NCBI RefSeq assembly: GCF_000001735.4
Contig: NC_003076.8
Span: 15,999,835 to 16,063,834, forward strand
DNA from: Arabidopsis thaliana
Lineage: Eukaryota; Streptophyta; Magnoliopsida; Brassicales; Brassicaceae
Direction: 5' to 3'
Length of the DNA: 64,000 nt
The notes below the pieces were generated by a model. It was not told the origin of the DNA, did no database searches, and was given only the letters and a program-made list of their open reading frames with translations. Each line of letters starts with the position of its first letter. Positions within the stretch are counted from its first letter, which is position 1. The position numbers were made by a program, and so were the translations under genes. Below are positions 33,718 to 44,141 of the stretch, piece by piece.

Positions 33718-34753
33718 ACGGCAAGAAATGAAGACGGTAACAAGTTAGGGTTCTCAAACTCTCAGGGACCACTTTTTAGGAAAGAAATGGGTAGGAACAA
33801 CATGTTTCTCTTTTTTTTTTCACCATTCAGCAGTAATTTTTTTTCCAATTTGTAACATGTGGACCCCACAGTATTCCTAATCATTCCTTAGTTTTGGAGG
33901 AATCGTAGAAGAAAATAGAGGAACAAACAGGAAAACAAATTAAAAGTACGTGACGTGATTAAACATTTTTTAATTAAAAATTAAATTTATGGAAAATTAG
34001 AAAAAAAAAAACGTACGTGATAACGTTTAATATTTAATTTAGAAAATAATTTATTTATTTTTTAATTTTGGTTACTGTTTGTTCTATGTTTTGGTTATCA
34101 TTTACACTCATTCCTTTTCATTCCTATTTTATCATTTTTATTTTCCTGTTTATTCTTTTTTAATCATATATCTCTTCATTCCTTGTATTCCTTTATAAGT
34201 CATCAATCGGACCCTTAGTACCTAAACAAAGATTGTAAATACCAAATTGTTATTGATTTTTGTGCTAAGTTTGACATTTAGTCCCTATACTTTTAGATGG
34301 AAACCATGATAATGAGAAAAGTATATTATAAGAATGAATGCAATACTTTTCAAAAAAAAAAAAATTTGAATGCAAAATTTGAAGGATAAATGTTATGACT
34401 GTAAAAAAGGAAAGGATAAATGCTATATTCTCCTATATCTCATGAAAAGAAGAAAACAATTTCAGATATTAATCCTAACAACCGAAAACGTAAGCCTATT
34501 TTGGTTGGATTAAAGAATTTTGCTATACGTTAACGAAATTTGTTTTAAATGCTTCCTTTTTTTTTTTCTTTGTTTCTCGGCAACATTGTTTTGTTCTATA
34601 ATTTTATTTTCTTATTAAAAATTGAGATATCTAACTGAAAAGTAAACAAAATAACGAAAGGCTCTAAAGCATCCGTTGACGAAGTTGCTTCTTCTCTGAT
34701 TCGAGTCTCATAATCATCACTGATCAACGGCCAATGTTCTTCACTGTAATGTA
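33718..34753. other. Divergent spacer, F-box and TNL promoters
   Basis: AT-rich, with no ORF or element ends. A TTGACG core (34676) lies near the TNL start and could be a W-box/TGA-type site, but one core is weak evidence. Confidence 0.45.
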
Positions 34754-37700
34754 ATGGCTACTTCTTCCTCTTCTTGCAATTGGGTTTACGACGTCTTCCC
34801 AAGCTTCAGTGGAGAAGATGTCCGCAAAACATTTCTCAGCCATCTTCAGTTGGTACTTGATCGCAAACTAATCACGAGTTTCAAAGATAATGAGATCGAG
34901 AGAAGCCAATCAATAGCTCCAGAGCTTGTCCAAGGGATTAAGGATTCAAGGATTGCTATCGTGATCTTCTCCAAAAACTACGCCTCTTCAAGCTGGTGTT
35001 TGAACGAGCTTTTGGAGATTGTGTCTTGCAAAGAAGACAAGGGTCAACTAGTGATACCTGTTTTCTACGCTTTGGATCCTACTCATGTCAGGAAACAGAC
35101 CGGTGATTTTGGAATGGCTTTTGAAAGGACTTGTCTGAACAAAACAGAGGATGAGAAAAATCTTTGGAGGGTAGCTTTAACACATGTCGCTAACATTCTT
35201 GGATATCATTCTGCGCAATGGTACGAGTCACAACCCTTGTTTTTGTTTGACTAGTCTTACTTGTTTTTTGCATTGATCTTTATCTTTCTGGTTATAGGAA
35301 TAATGAAGCAAAAATGATTGAAGAAATCCAAATGATGTTTTGTGTAAACTGAATTTAGCTCCATCCAAGGATTTTGATGACTTTGTTGGCTTAGAAGTTC
35401 ATCTAAAAGATATGAGTTCTTTGTTGTGCTTGGATTCCAAGGAAGTGAGGATGGTTGGGATATGGGGTCCTTCTGGAATTGGCAAGACTACTATTGCAAG
35501 AGCGTTATTTGCTCGACTCTCTCGTCACTTCCATTGTAGTGTGTATATTGACAGAGCCTTTGTATCTAAGAGTATGGCAAGTTATAGTAGAGCCAACCCG
35601 GACGACTACAACATGAAGTTGCATTTGCAAGAAACGTTTCTGTCTACAATTTTAGGGAAACAGAATATAAAGATAGATCATTTAGGTGCCTTGGGAGAGA
35701 GGCTAAAACACCAGAAAGTTCTTTTATTTATTGATGATTTAGATCAACAAGTGGTGCTTAACGCCTTGGCGGGTCAAATTCAATGGTTTGGAAGTGGGAG
35801 TAGAATCATTGTGGTTACAAATGATAAGCATCTTCTAATATCCCATGGGATTGAAAACATATACCAGGTTTGTCTCCCATCTAAAGAACTCGCCCTTGAG
35901 ATGTTATGTCGATATGCTTTTAGGCAAAACACTCCACCTGATGGCTTCAAGAAGCTGGCAGTTGAAGTTGTGAGGCATGCAGGTATTCTTCCTTTGGGTC
36001 TTAACGTTCTAGGTTCGTATTTGCGGGGGAGGAACAAAAGGTATTGGATGGATATGCTACCGAGGCTTCGAAAAGGTCTAGATGGGAAAATACAGAAGGC
36101 TCTAAGAGTTGGCTATGATGGGTTGGATAACAAAAAAGATGAAGCTATATTTCGTCATATCGCATGTCTTTTCAATTTTGAGAAAGTCAATGACATTAGG
36201 CTGCTGCTAGCGGATAGTGACTTGAATTTTAATATTGGTCTTGAAAACTTAGTGGATAAGTCCCTCGTTAATGTAAGATCAAATATTGTGGAGATGCATT
36301 GTTTGCTACAAGAAATGGGTAGGGAAATCGTCCGAGCACAGTCCAATGAGGCTGGAGAACGTGAATTCCTTATGGATACAGAGGATATATGCGATGTACT
36401 TGATGATAATATTGTAAGTATTTTCATGCTCTTTTACATATATAACTAGCTGATTTGATTAATGTGGTATTGAAGTTAATGATTTATGTTTCTCAGGGTA
36501 CAAAAAAGATGTTAGGTATATCACTAGATGTAGATGAGATTGATCATGAGCTGAATGTACATGAGAAAGCATTTCAAGGGATGCGTAATCTTCGTTTTCT
36601 AAACATTTACACTAAGGCATTGATGTCAGGGCAAAAAATCAGATTGCACTTACCCGAAAACTTTGACTATTTGCCGCCTAAGCTTAAACTATTATGTTGG
36701 GACAAATACCCAATGAGATGTCTACCTTCTAGCTTTCGTCCTGAAAACCTCGTTAAGCTCAAAATGCAAGAGAGCGAGCTTGAGAAGTTGTGGGAAGGAG
36801 TTGGGGTAAGTGTTTTAAATAAAGTGACAAATCTCATATTACTTTTTGCACTTGGTGTATGACTTTAACTTTGCTCTATTGTTTGTTTTGTTTCGTGGGT
36901 TCAGTCGCTTACATGCTTGAAAGACATGGATTTGGAGAAATCTAAAAACCTAAAAGAAATACCAGATCTTTCTATGGCGACCAATCTCAAGACACTTAAT
37001 CTTAAGTACTGCTCGAGTCTGGTGAAGATTTCTTCCTCTATTCAGAATCTCAATAAACTGACAAAGTTAAACATGGAAGGATGTACAAATTTGGAGACTC
37101 TTCCAGCTGGTATCAACCTTAAATCTCTTCACCGCCTAGATCTCAGAGGATGCTCACGTTTGAGGATGTTTCCTGATATCTCAAACAATATCTCAGTGCT
37201 TTTTCTAGACAAGACATCTATTGAAGAGTTCCCCTCTAACTTGCATCTTAAGAAACTCTTTGATCTTAGCATGCAACAAATGAACAGTGAGAAACTATGG
37301 GAAGGAGTGCAGGTATATTCTTTTGCAATTTGCATTTATATAATGACAAATGAGATAGTTTACAACTTTTGACTATGCAATGTTAGTGATAATGCATGAC
37401 TAGCCCAAACTTAAAAAGCTACAATTGTAGATGAGAAATTACATCTAATAGTTGGAGTTTTTTTTGTATTTCTCCCTCTTAATAAGAAGTTTAATACTTT
37501 GAGCTTACATAACTTTTGACCACAAAAGTATTACTGTATTTGGAGAAGTAAAATCATTTGAGATTTGAATTTAACATTTCTAAGTGGTTTTTGATTCAGC
37601 CGCTTACTTGCCTCATGAAGATGTTGTCTCCTCCTTTGGCAAAAAATTTCAACACACTGTATCTCTCAGATATCCCAAGTTTGGTGGAGCTTCCTTGCGG

Positions 37701-38896
37701 TATTCAAAATCTCAAAAAACTTATGGAGTTGAGCATTAGACGATGCAAGAATCTGGAGTCTCTTCCCACTGGTGCTAACTTCAAATATCTGGATTACCTT
37801 GATCTCAGTGGATGTTCAAAGTTGAGGAGTTTTCCTGATATCTCAAGCACCATCTCATGTCTTTGTCTAAACAGAACAGGGATCGAGGAAGTTCCTTCGT
37901 GGATTGAGAACTTTGTTAGGCTCACATACCTAACTATGTTGGAGTGCAACAAGTTGAAATATGTATCCCTAAATATATTTAAGCTAAAACATCTTGACAA
38001 GGCTGACTTTTCAGACTGTGGGACATTGACTGAAGTTAGCTGGTGCAACAAAACAATTTCCGTGGCGGCGGCGACAGCAGATAATATCCAGCCAAAGTTA
38101 CTAGTGTCTGAGGCCTCCTCTTCCCTATGTGTCCAGAAATCTGTGGTTAGATTCATAAACTGCTTTAAATTGGATCAGGAAGCTCTCCTTCAACAAGAAC
38201 CGGTTTTCAAGAGCTTGATCTTGGGAGGTGAAGAAGTGCCTGCATATTTTAATCACCGAGCTACTGGAAACTCCTTGGTCATCCCTCTAGTTCCGACCTC
38301 TATCTCTCTGGATTTTTTAGGATTCAGGGCTTGCGCCTTGGTTGATGTTAAAGCTATGTCCATGCCTGGTAGAGTAGATATCCAGGTATCTTGTCGGTTT
38401 AGAGGCAGTCTCAAGAACCATTTTGATTCTGCTGATCACTCACACAGTCTAGTGGCCTTTCACAAGGCTAGTCATCTGCTTATATTTGACTGTCGTTTCG
38501 CTCTAAACAATGACAGTAATCCTCTGAACTACGCTCATATGGATATAACGTTTCATCTCACTACTGACTCTGTGAGCAAAATAAATGCATGTGGTATACG
38601 GTTCTCTGAGGGGGTTTCACCGCAGAAACACCTAAATGGTCCAAGTAGTATTGTACATGTCTGTGAAGCCGATGAAAGCAAGTTGGATAATGATAGAAGA
38701 CATGCCCATGAGACTGAACACGGTGAAGAGTGTGGAGACAGCAATGTAGAGACAGTGGTAAGCAGGAAGCGAATCAAGGTAATTAAGCATTGGTCATGAA
38801 TTGAACAGAAACATATATCTCTCATAACTATTTTCTTAAGATGAATCAAAACAGCTTTTGATATAGATCACTGGGTTGTTTTTACAGATATTGTGA
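34754..38896 (+). CDS. TIR-NB-LRR gene with a frameshift between TIR and NB-ARC
   Basis: Exons: 34754-35220 (TIR), 35298-36413 (NB-ARC), 36497-36805, 36905-37312, 37600-38778 and 38888-38896. TIR features are [15 protein letters not shown], where FLSFRGED is usual, and the catalytic-glutamate segment [12 protein letters not shown]. Exon 2 starts in phase but reaches a TGA about 45 bases in. The family sequence ([20 protein letters not shown]) resumes one base out of frame, consistent with loss of a single base near 35330. The NB-ARC has P-loop GPSGIGKTT, kinase-2 [10 protein letters not shown] and MHD-type [13 protein letters not shown], then about ten LRRs and a post-LRR domain. A model starting at ATG 35412 and ending at 38896 gives 968 residues without the TIR. 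Probable locus At5g40060. TNLs are intracellular immune receptors; this one may act as an NB-LRR protein or be a pseudogene. Confidence 0.8.
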
Positions 38897-39344
38897 ACAA
38901 CAACTCAAGAATGTGTTGCTTAGCTTAGCAGCCAAAGCACGAGGAATTCATGCATTGACATATGGTTTGTGAAGACTTCATCTCCAGAGGCTTTGTAGAA
39001 GAAAATCTTGTGACTAACAGAAGCTTAATATAGATACACACACCTACCTAACGTAATCAGAAGTATATGTATAAATGTTTCAATCTTTGAGTTGGATCAG
39101 ATATGCTTTGAACAAAAGTCGCCAAATATACTCGTTCTTTCTCGTGTTTTGTAATGAAAGGTGTGACAGAAGCTGTTCAAGAAACAGATGAGACACATAA
39201 TTTTAATGTTTTTGATTTTTAAGTACAAAGAAAAGCACCATACTTTTTCACCAAATTTAAGACTTCTTCAACAATAGGGAATATTTTTCTCTTCACTTTG
39301 AACGTGAAAAAAACAGAGAGTTTGTCTTCGAAATCAACAAGAAT
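38897..39344. other. Spacer and duplicated MADS 5' flank
   Basis: TNL 3' flank, then from about 39285 the 5' flank of the MADS copy (tttgaacgtgaaaaaaacag). It is nearly identical to the sequence upstream of AGL76 at 51995-52044. Confidence 0.6.
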
Positions 39345-40030
39345 ATGACTATGCGATCATCTTTACCTTCTTCCTCTTCTTCTTATTCACTCGCTTCTAC
39401 AAGTTTGAGCAATAGACTTGAGACGCAAGAAAAGCGTTACTCTTCATGGGTTCAGAACAAGAAGAAGAAGAAGAAGAACAAGGGTTTGAAGAATCCGAAC
39501 AAGAAGAGGAAGACGAGTCTTAAGAAGAACAAGGGTTTGAAGAATCCGAAGAGGAAGACGAGTCTTAACAATGTTTTAAAGTATCCACTCGCTGATCATT
39601 ACTCTCCTGACCAAATTTCACAACTAATTCAGTCCTTAGAACCTCATGTCTCTAAAGTCCGAGAAAGATTCGTTTTGTTGAGTCGTAGAAACAGAAGCAG
39701 ACAAAACCGGATCATCAGAGTTTAGCATCAATATCTTCTCTGAATCATCAGACCCAATCTTTGAACCCTAGCCAGTTCTCGTTGTTTATGTACAACCATG
39801 GAGATAATACTCTCTCTCAGATCCCAGTGACTGCATCAAATTTCAATCAGGATTTCTCCGCGTTACTACAAGAATCTGGCTTGATGAAGCAGGAGCTTTA
39901 TGGTTATGATTAGAACATGTTTATGAACAACAACTTCCAACATTCTTTTGTCTCAAACACACAAGATTACTACTCTGCTCCTACCAACCTTCTTATCGAC
40001 GACTCATGTTTCTCTATAAGCTCATGTCAA
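39345..40030 (+). pseudogene. Internally deleted copy of the type I MADS gene AGL76
   Basis: The first 25 codons match AGL76 (MTMRSSLPSSSSSYSLAST). A 158 bp segment that encodes the core of the MADS domain (IFKKASELCTLCDIEAC to the KEKEKVR region) is then missing between GAGAC and GCAAGAAAAGCG. A further single-base loss shortly after restores the frame, and a 48 bp unit encoding GLKNP-KRKTSL is duplicated. The resulting ORF stops at 39725 (126 residues). Homology to AGL76 continues out of frame to about 40030, with an in-frame TAG replacing a Gln codon. The product has no DNA-binding domain. Probably annotated as At5g40070. Confidence 0.8.
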
Positions 40031-40071
40031 GAGAGTGTGAAACTGTTTTTCATCTTCTTGTAAGAATTTTA

Positions 40072-42220
40072 ATATGTTTGTTGTTGATGTTTATTTTGCT
40101 AAGTATTGCATAACGCATAATGTTTTCTTGTATCAAGCTATATTACTATGTGAACATCCAATTTATGAAGTGAATATATATTCCACTGCATAAACATGTT
40201 ACCAATTACTTTGCATGTCGTTTCGTGAAAATATCAAATCAAATCTCCCATTTTAAGAATAGCACAAAAGGATTACGGACAATAGAAGAACAGAGTCCTA
40301 ACTTAAAGCTTTATGAAGAAGACTTAAAAACATATTTCTCCTGATTGACTATTTTTCACTTGGAAGCTTCAGTTGACTCGTTTGTGTTGACTTGTAGAGG
40401 GCACTGAGATACATATGGCTTCAGCTGTAAAATACAAATAGATATACATCAGCAGAGCAGCTAAATCACACAACAAAGGTTAATGTAATTAAGTAAGCAT
40501 TCCCATTTCAGGTCACTAACTCAAAAACCTTACAACAAGAACAAACCAAGATAATTATCAGGATGAACCTAAGGACATTCTATCAACAAGACTTGTAAGA
40601 AGATTTCTCACTAATGTTTGGTTCTCAAGTTTCAATTAAGATGCAAGGTACATACTAGAAGTATCAAAGACAAAAGGAACATAAGAGTTTAGAGGGTGAA
40701 ATGAAAAACCTTAAAGCCGGTGAGATCAGGGACTACGTAATTCGGTAACTTATCTGGCTGCACAACATATCCTCCTGCAAAAACACCATGTCACAAAACT
40801 TAGGTCAAGATATCATGAAGTCTCGAAACAATTGCAAAATACATATACAATATGATGATAGTTCTTTTGCCAAAATGAAGTCTAGAAACAAATGCAAAAG
40901 CAGTATACTACACATGTACAATTCGAGTTAAGCTCCCACATTTATTTGAGTGGAAAGCTAACTTCTTTAACTCAATTTTGGCAATTATGAATGTAGTAAC
41001 AAAAATGCAACTGATGATCAGTTCTTTGCCAAAATGGAGTAAAAGTTGTTAGCTTTCCTCCTACATAACAATCTAGTATCTAAACTTTGCCTTAGATTCC
41101 ATATATCTAATTTCAAAAACACTCAAGTATCAAAAAATTCTATGATGATCATCAATTGAGTTAAAGTAGTTAGCTTTGCCACCAAAAGAATCTGATATCG
41201 TAAGGCATGAAAACTAAACTGATAATAGCTCTGCCTTAGGTTGCATATTATCTAATTCAAAACCAAGAACAACAACATTCAATCACCAACTAACTAAACA
41301 AGTGTTAGATAAAAATGGATTGCAGCATGACAAGTGAAAACCAAACCAATTGTTGCAGTTTCAGTGAACCTTTCCTTGTAAGTAGTTTTGCCACAACTGA
41401 GTTAAAGTTGTTAGCTTTCCACTCAAAGAATCTATCTTAAATTCCTAACACTTGGTTCAAACAACCAATAACACAAGATTGCAATTATCAACTAAACTAA
41501 AACAAGTGTTAAATAGAAATGAACTGATTCTCAAAATTAGGAACCTTTTCTCGTGTGGAAACCAGTAGGTTTGCAGTTTTTGCCCTTGTAGAAGTCTCTA
41601 GGAGCTCGTTTTGGGGAGAGGATATCAAGAGAAGAAGCTCTCTTTCTTCTGAATGATCTTCCAATCCCCATTAACAATCCTCCTATCGTCGTCATTCTCC
41701 AACAATGTATTAGACTGATATCAGTCGTTGATCTTAAAAAAAAAAAGGACCTGATAGAAGAGTGCAAATCTCAGAGAGGTCAAATTAGGGGTTTTTGTTC
41801 AAGTGAGGTTGTAGGTTGAAGACACTGTAAACGATGTCGTATAGGGGGTAAAATTCGGAAAATTGTTGTTTTCAGGAAACTATCTGACTCTAAACAAATG
41901 AAACTGAAAATATAGGGGTCATATTTACAAATTAGTTATCTTCGATTTACGCACGTATTATATGTTTGTTGTAGATGTTTATTTTCTAAGTATTGCATAA
42001 CGCATAATGTTTTCTTGTATGATTGTATCAAGCTATTCTACTATGTGAACATCCAATTATCAAGTGAATATATATTCCACCGCATAAACATGTTATCAAT
42101 TATTTTGTATATCGTTTCGTGAAAATATCAAACCAAATCTACCATTTTTAGAATAGCACAAAAAAGGATTAAGGATAATAGAAGAACAGAGTCCTAACTT
42201 AAAGCTTAGTGAGGAAGCTT
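40072..42220. repeat. Pair of about 250 bp direct repeats flanking the mL41 gene
   Basis: Segments 40072-40320 and 41961-42220 align over their length: tatgtttgttgt-gatgttt, aagtattgcataacgcataa, cgtttcgtgaaaatatcaaa, gaacagagtcctaacttaaa. The mL41 gene (40357-41695) lies between them. No transposon ends are present, so this reflects segmental duplication. Confidence 0.85.
40357..41695 (-). CDS. Mitochondrial ribosomal protein mL41 (L27-like, MRPL41 family)
   Basis: Three exons on the minus strand (41695-41545, 40774-40710, 40434-40357) give 97 residues in continuous phase. The start is the ATG at 41695 (MTTIGGLLMGIGRSFRRKRA); upstream codons have no better context. The basic N-terminus fits a mitochondrial import signal. 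The segments SPKRAPRDFYKGKNCKPTGF and GYVVQPDKLPNYVVPDLTGF are the hallmark of the mitochondrial L27/mL41 family. This is a component of the mitoribosomal large subunit. Probable locus At5g40080. The gene interrupts the immune-gene island and is bracketed by direct repeats. Confidence 0.9.
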
Positions 42221-42280
42221 CACACTCGTATTATCGTCAATAAAACAAAGACGAGATACAAATGACTCTTCACACTACTA
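41696..42280. other. mL41 promoter and downstream repeat copy
   Basis: Short promoter region of mL41, followed by the second direct-repeat copy (41961-42220), which reaches to within 61 bp of the CHL1 stop codon. No further gene. Confidence 0.6.
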
Positions 42281-43660
42281 TTATTGTTTATCTTGTGATG
42301 ATTCCTTTCCTATCAAAATGTCTGCAGCAACTTCACTCTCTTGTTGACTTTTATCTTGTGATGATTCCTTCCTTTCCACTATATCGGCTGCAGTTTCCCA
42401 CTCCTCTAGGCCTTTATCGTCTGTTGCTTCCATAAGTTTCCACACTTCCATTATATGTCCACCTTGCTTTGCCTTGAGTTTGAGCAGTGCAGCTACCCAC
42501 TCCTCTCGACCTTTACCAGCTAAAAACGACCCTAACAGTCTAAGGCCCAAAGGAAGAAAGCCTGCGAGATGGACAGCACGAACTGCGAGCTCTTCGAAAT
42601 CAGAAGGTGGATAAGGCTGCTTGAAAGCAAAATGAGAGAAGACTTGAAGAGCTTCATCATATCTTAAAGATCTGACTTCGTACACATCCATCACTCCGGC
42701 GTCAACAAGCAAATTCTTGTTCTGGCTAATAAGAATGACTCTGCTTCCTGGAGCAAACCAGTTAGCATATTCAATGATCCACTTCCCTTGTTCCATGTTG
42801 TTCACATCATCAGCGATAAGGAGAATTTTCCGGTGTTTACGCCTTGCTTCGGTAATTTCATGTCCATCGTGATATGAGCTTATTATTACCGTTGGATCTT
42901 CTTCTCCTTCAAACTTTAGAAGCTTGTCTTTCATGTTTTCAACATTATCTAGGAAAACATGTGTCTGAAAGTTTACAAAGATCTCTGCATAAATGTACCT
43001 TGCAAGTGTTGTCTTCCCAACACCAGCACTACCCCAAATGCCAATTGTACGAACCTCTTTGTTAACTTCTAAAGCCAACAAGTCATAAACCACTTTCATG
43101 TGACGATCCATTGCAACAAGGGCATTCGAATCGTTTGATCCGGAGTAGAACACGACAAGAGATATGTCACGAGCAATTTGGTTGAGTAGATCTGACTGAT
43201 CCATTCCTGCAAGATTTTGAGATAATGGATACTCAGCGGCAAGGTTGGTCAATTTGGTAAGTGCAGTTCTCCAACTTGGCGCCTTCTCCGGATGTTGTCT
43301 GCATATTTCTTCCACATTAAAAGATAAATCTGTAAGAAAAATGGGTATGACCATGAGTGAACCTTTTTCCTGAAACTCGAGTATCACTAAGAGCTCTTCT
43401 AGGAAGCCAACGGAGCAAGGTTTCGTCGTAGAGGTCATAACAACCGCGACTCTCGACTCTTCCAAAGCCTTGAGTGTCCGTTGACCAATTGGTCCGAATC
43501 TCTTCTCCAAGCATCTGTAGGATAAAAAAGTTCTAATGCCATTTCGAATCAAAATATTTTGAAAATATCCATGGCTAGTCTGGCAGCAGAAACTCAGGAA
43601 GACATCCACCTCCCTTCCAAGCAACAAAGAAGCAGCAGAAGATGAAGAAGCAGAAGACAT
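42281..43660 (-). CDS. CHL1: TIR-NB protein CHS1-LIKE 1
   Basis: Intronless, 459 residues from ATG 43660; the six codons upstream lack support. The TIR (VDVFLSFCCQTSHGYF to VGFLEELLVIL) keeps a glutamate in the catalytic helix. A truncated NB-ARC follows, with P-loop GSAGVGKTTL, kinase-2 KILLIADDVNN, RNBS-B SRVILISQNKNLL and GLPL-type AGFLPLGLRLLGSFLAGKGR. There is no LRR. The C-terminus contains a repeated acidic segment (ETAADIVERKESSQDK, then EVAADILIGKESSQDK). CHS1 and TN2 are TIR-NB relatives that act with the full TNL SOC3 in defence and temperature-dependent cell death. CHL1 (At5g40090) is divergent from a TNL at 44.1 kb, the same layout. Confidence 0.93.
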   Translation of the reverse strand: MSSASSSSAASLLLGREVDVFLSFCCQTSHGYFQNILIRNGIRTFLSYRCLEKRFGPIGQRTLKALEESRVAVVMTSTTKPCSVGFLEELLVILEFQEKGSLMVIPIFLTDLSFNVEEICRQHPEKAPSWRTALTKLTNLAAEYPLSQNLAGMDQSDLLNQIARDISLVVFYSGSNDSNALVAMDRHMKVVYDLLALEVNKEVRTIGIWGSAGVGKTTLARYIYAEIFVNFQTHVFLDNVENMKDKLLKFEGEEDPTVIISSYHDGHEITEARRKHRKILLIADDVNNMEQGKWIIEYANWFAPGSRVILISQNKNLLVDAGVMDVYEVRSLRYDEALQVFSHFAFKQPYPPSDFEELAVRAVHLAGFLPLGLRLLGSFLAGKGREEWVAALLKLKAKQGGHIMEVWKLMEATDDKGLEEWETAADIVERKESSQDKSQQESEVAADILIGKESSQDKQ

Positions 43661-44141
43661 TGCTTTGGTTAAAAACACTAATTCTGCAGCTGGACTCGAA
43701 CAACGAAAAGCTACACATGTGAAACAGCTTTACAACAAACACACCACTTATAAAAAAAACACTAGTAGCTAATGTGAAAACAAACAAGACAAAAAAGACA
43801 AAAACTTTACGTAGAAATATATAAATAAACAGAGCAATGATAGATTTCAAAGTATTTAAAAGTTCTTAATAGATATCTATCAAAATGACAGCATACAAAG
43901 TAGCATTTGGTTTATTCTTTATATTTTTTTGCCGAACAAAATCAAAGATTCACTGCTCCAAGACATGATCCACTTGCTTGATAGATTAATTTCTTATATT
44001 TTCCTTGTTTATGCATCAAACCAACATTAAAGAAACGACATCTCTCTTATCTTTTGATCTTTCAGGATTCAAATGATCATCTTGAAACAGAGCGTTGAAA
44101 CAGAGTATCTTTGAGCCTCTTCTAAGCCAAGGTCTTTGACA
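43661..44141. promoter_or_regulatory. Shared 481 bp promoter of CHL1 and the TNL
   Basis: The two ATGs face away from each other across 481 bp, so all cis elements are potentially shared. AT-rich sequence with no insertion. The compact bidirectional layout suggests co-expression. Confidence 0.7.
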
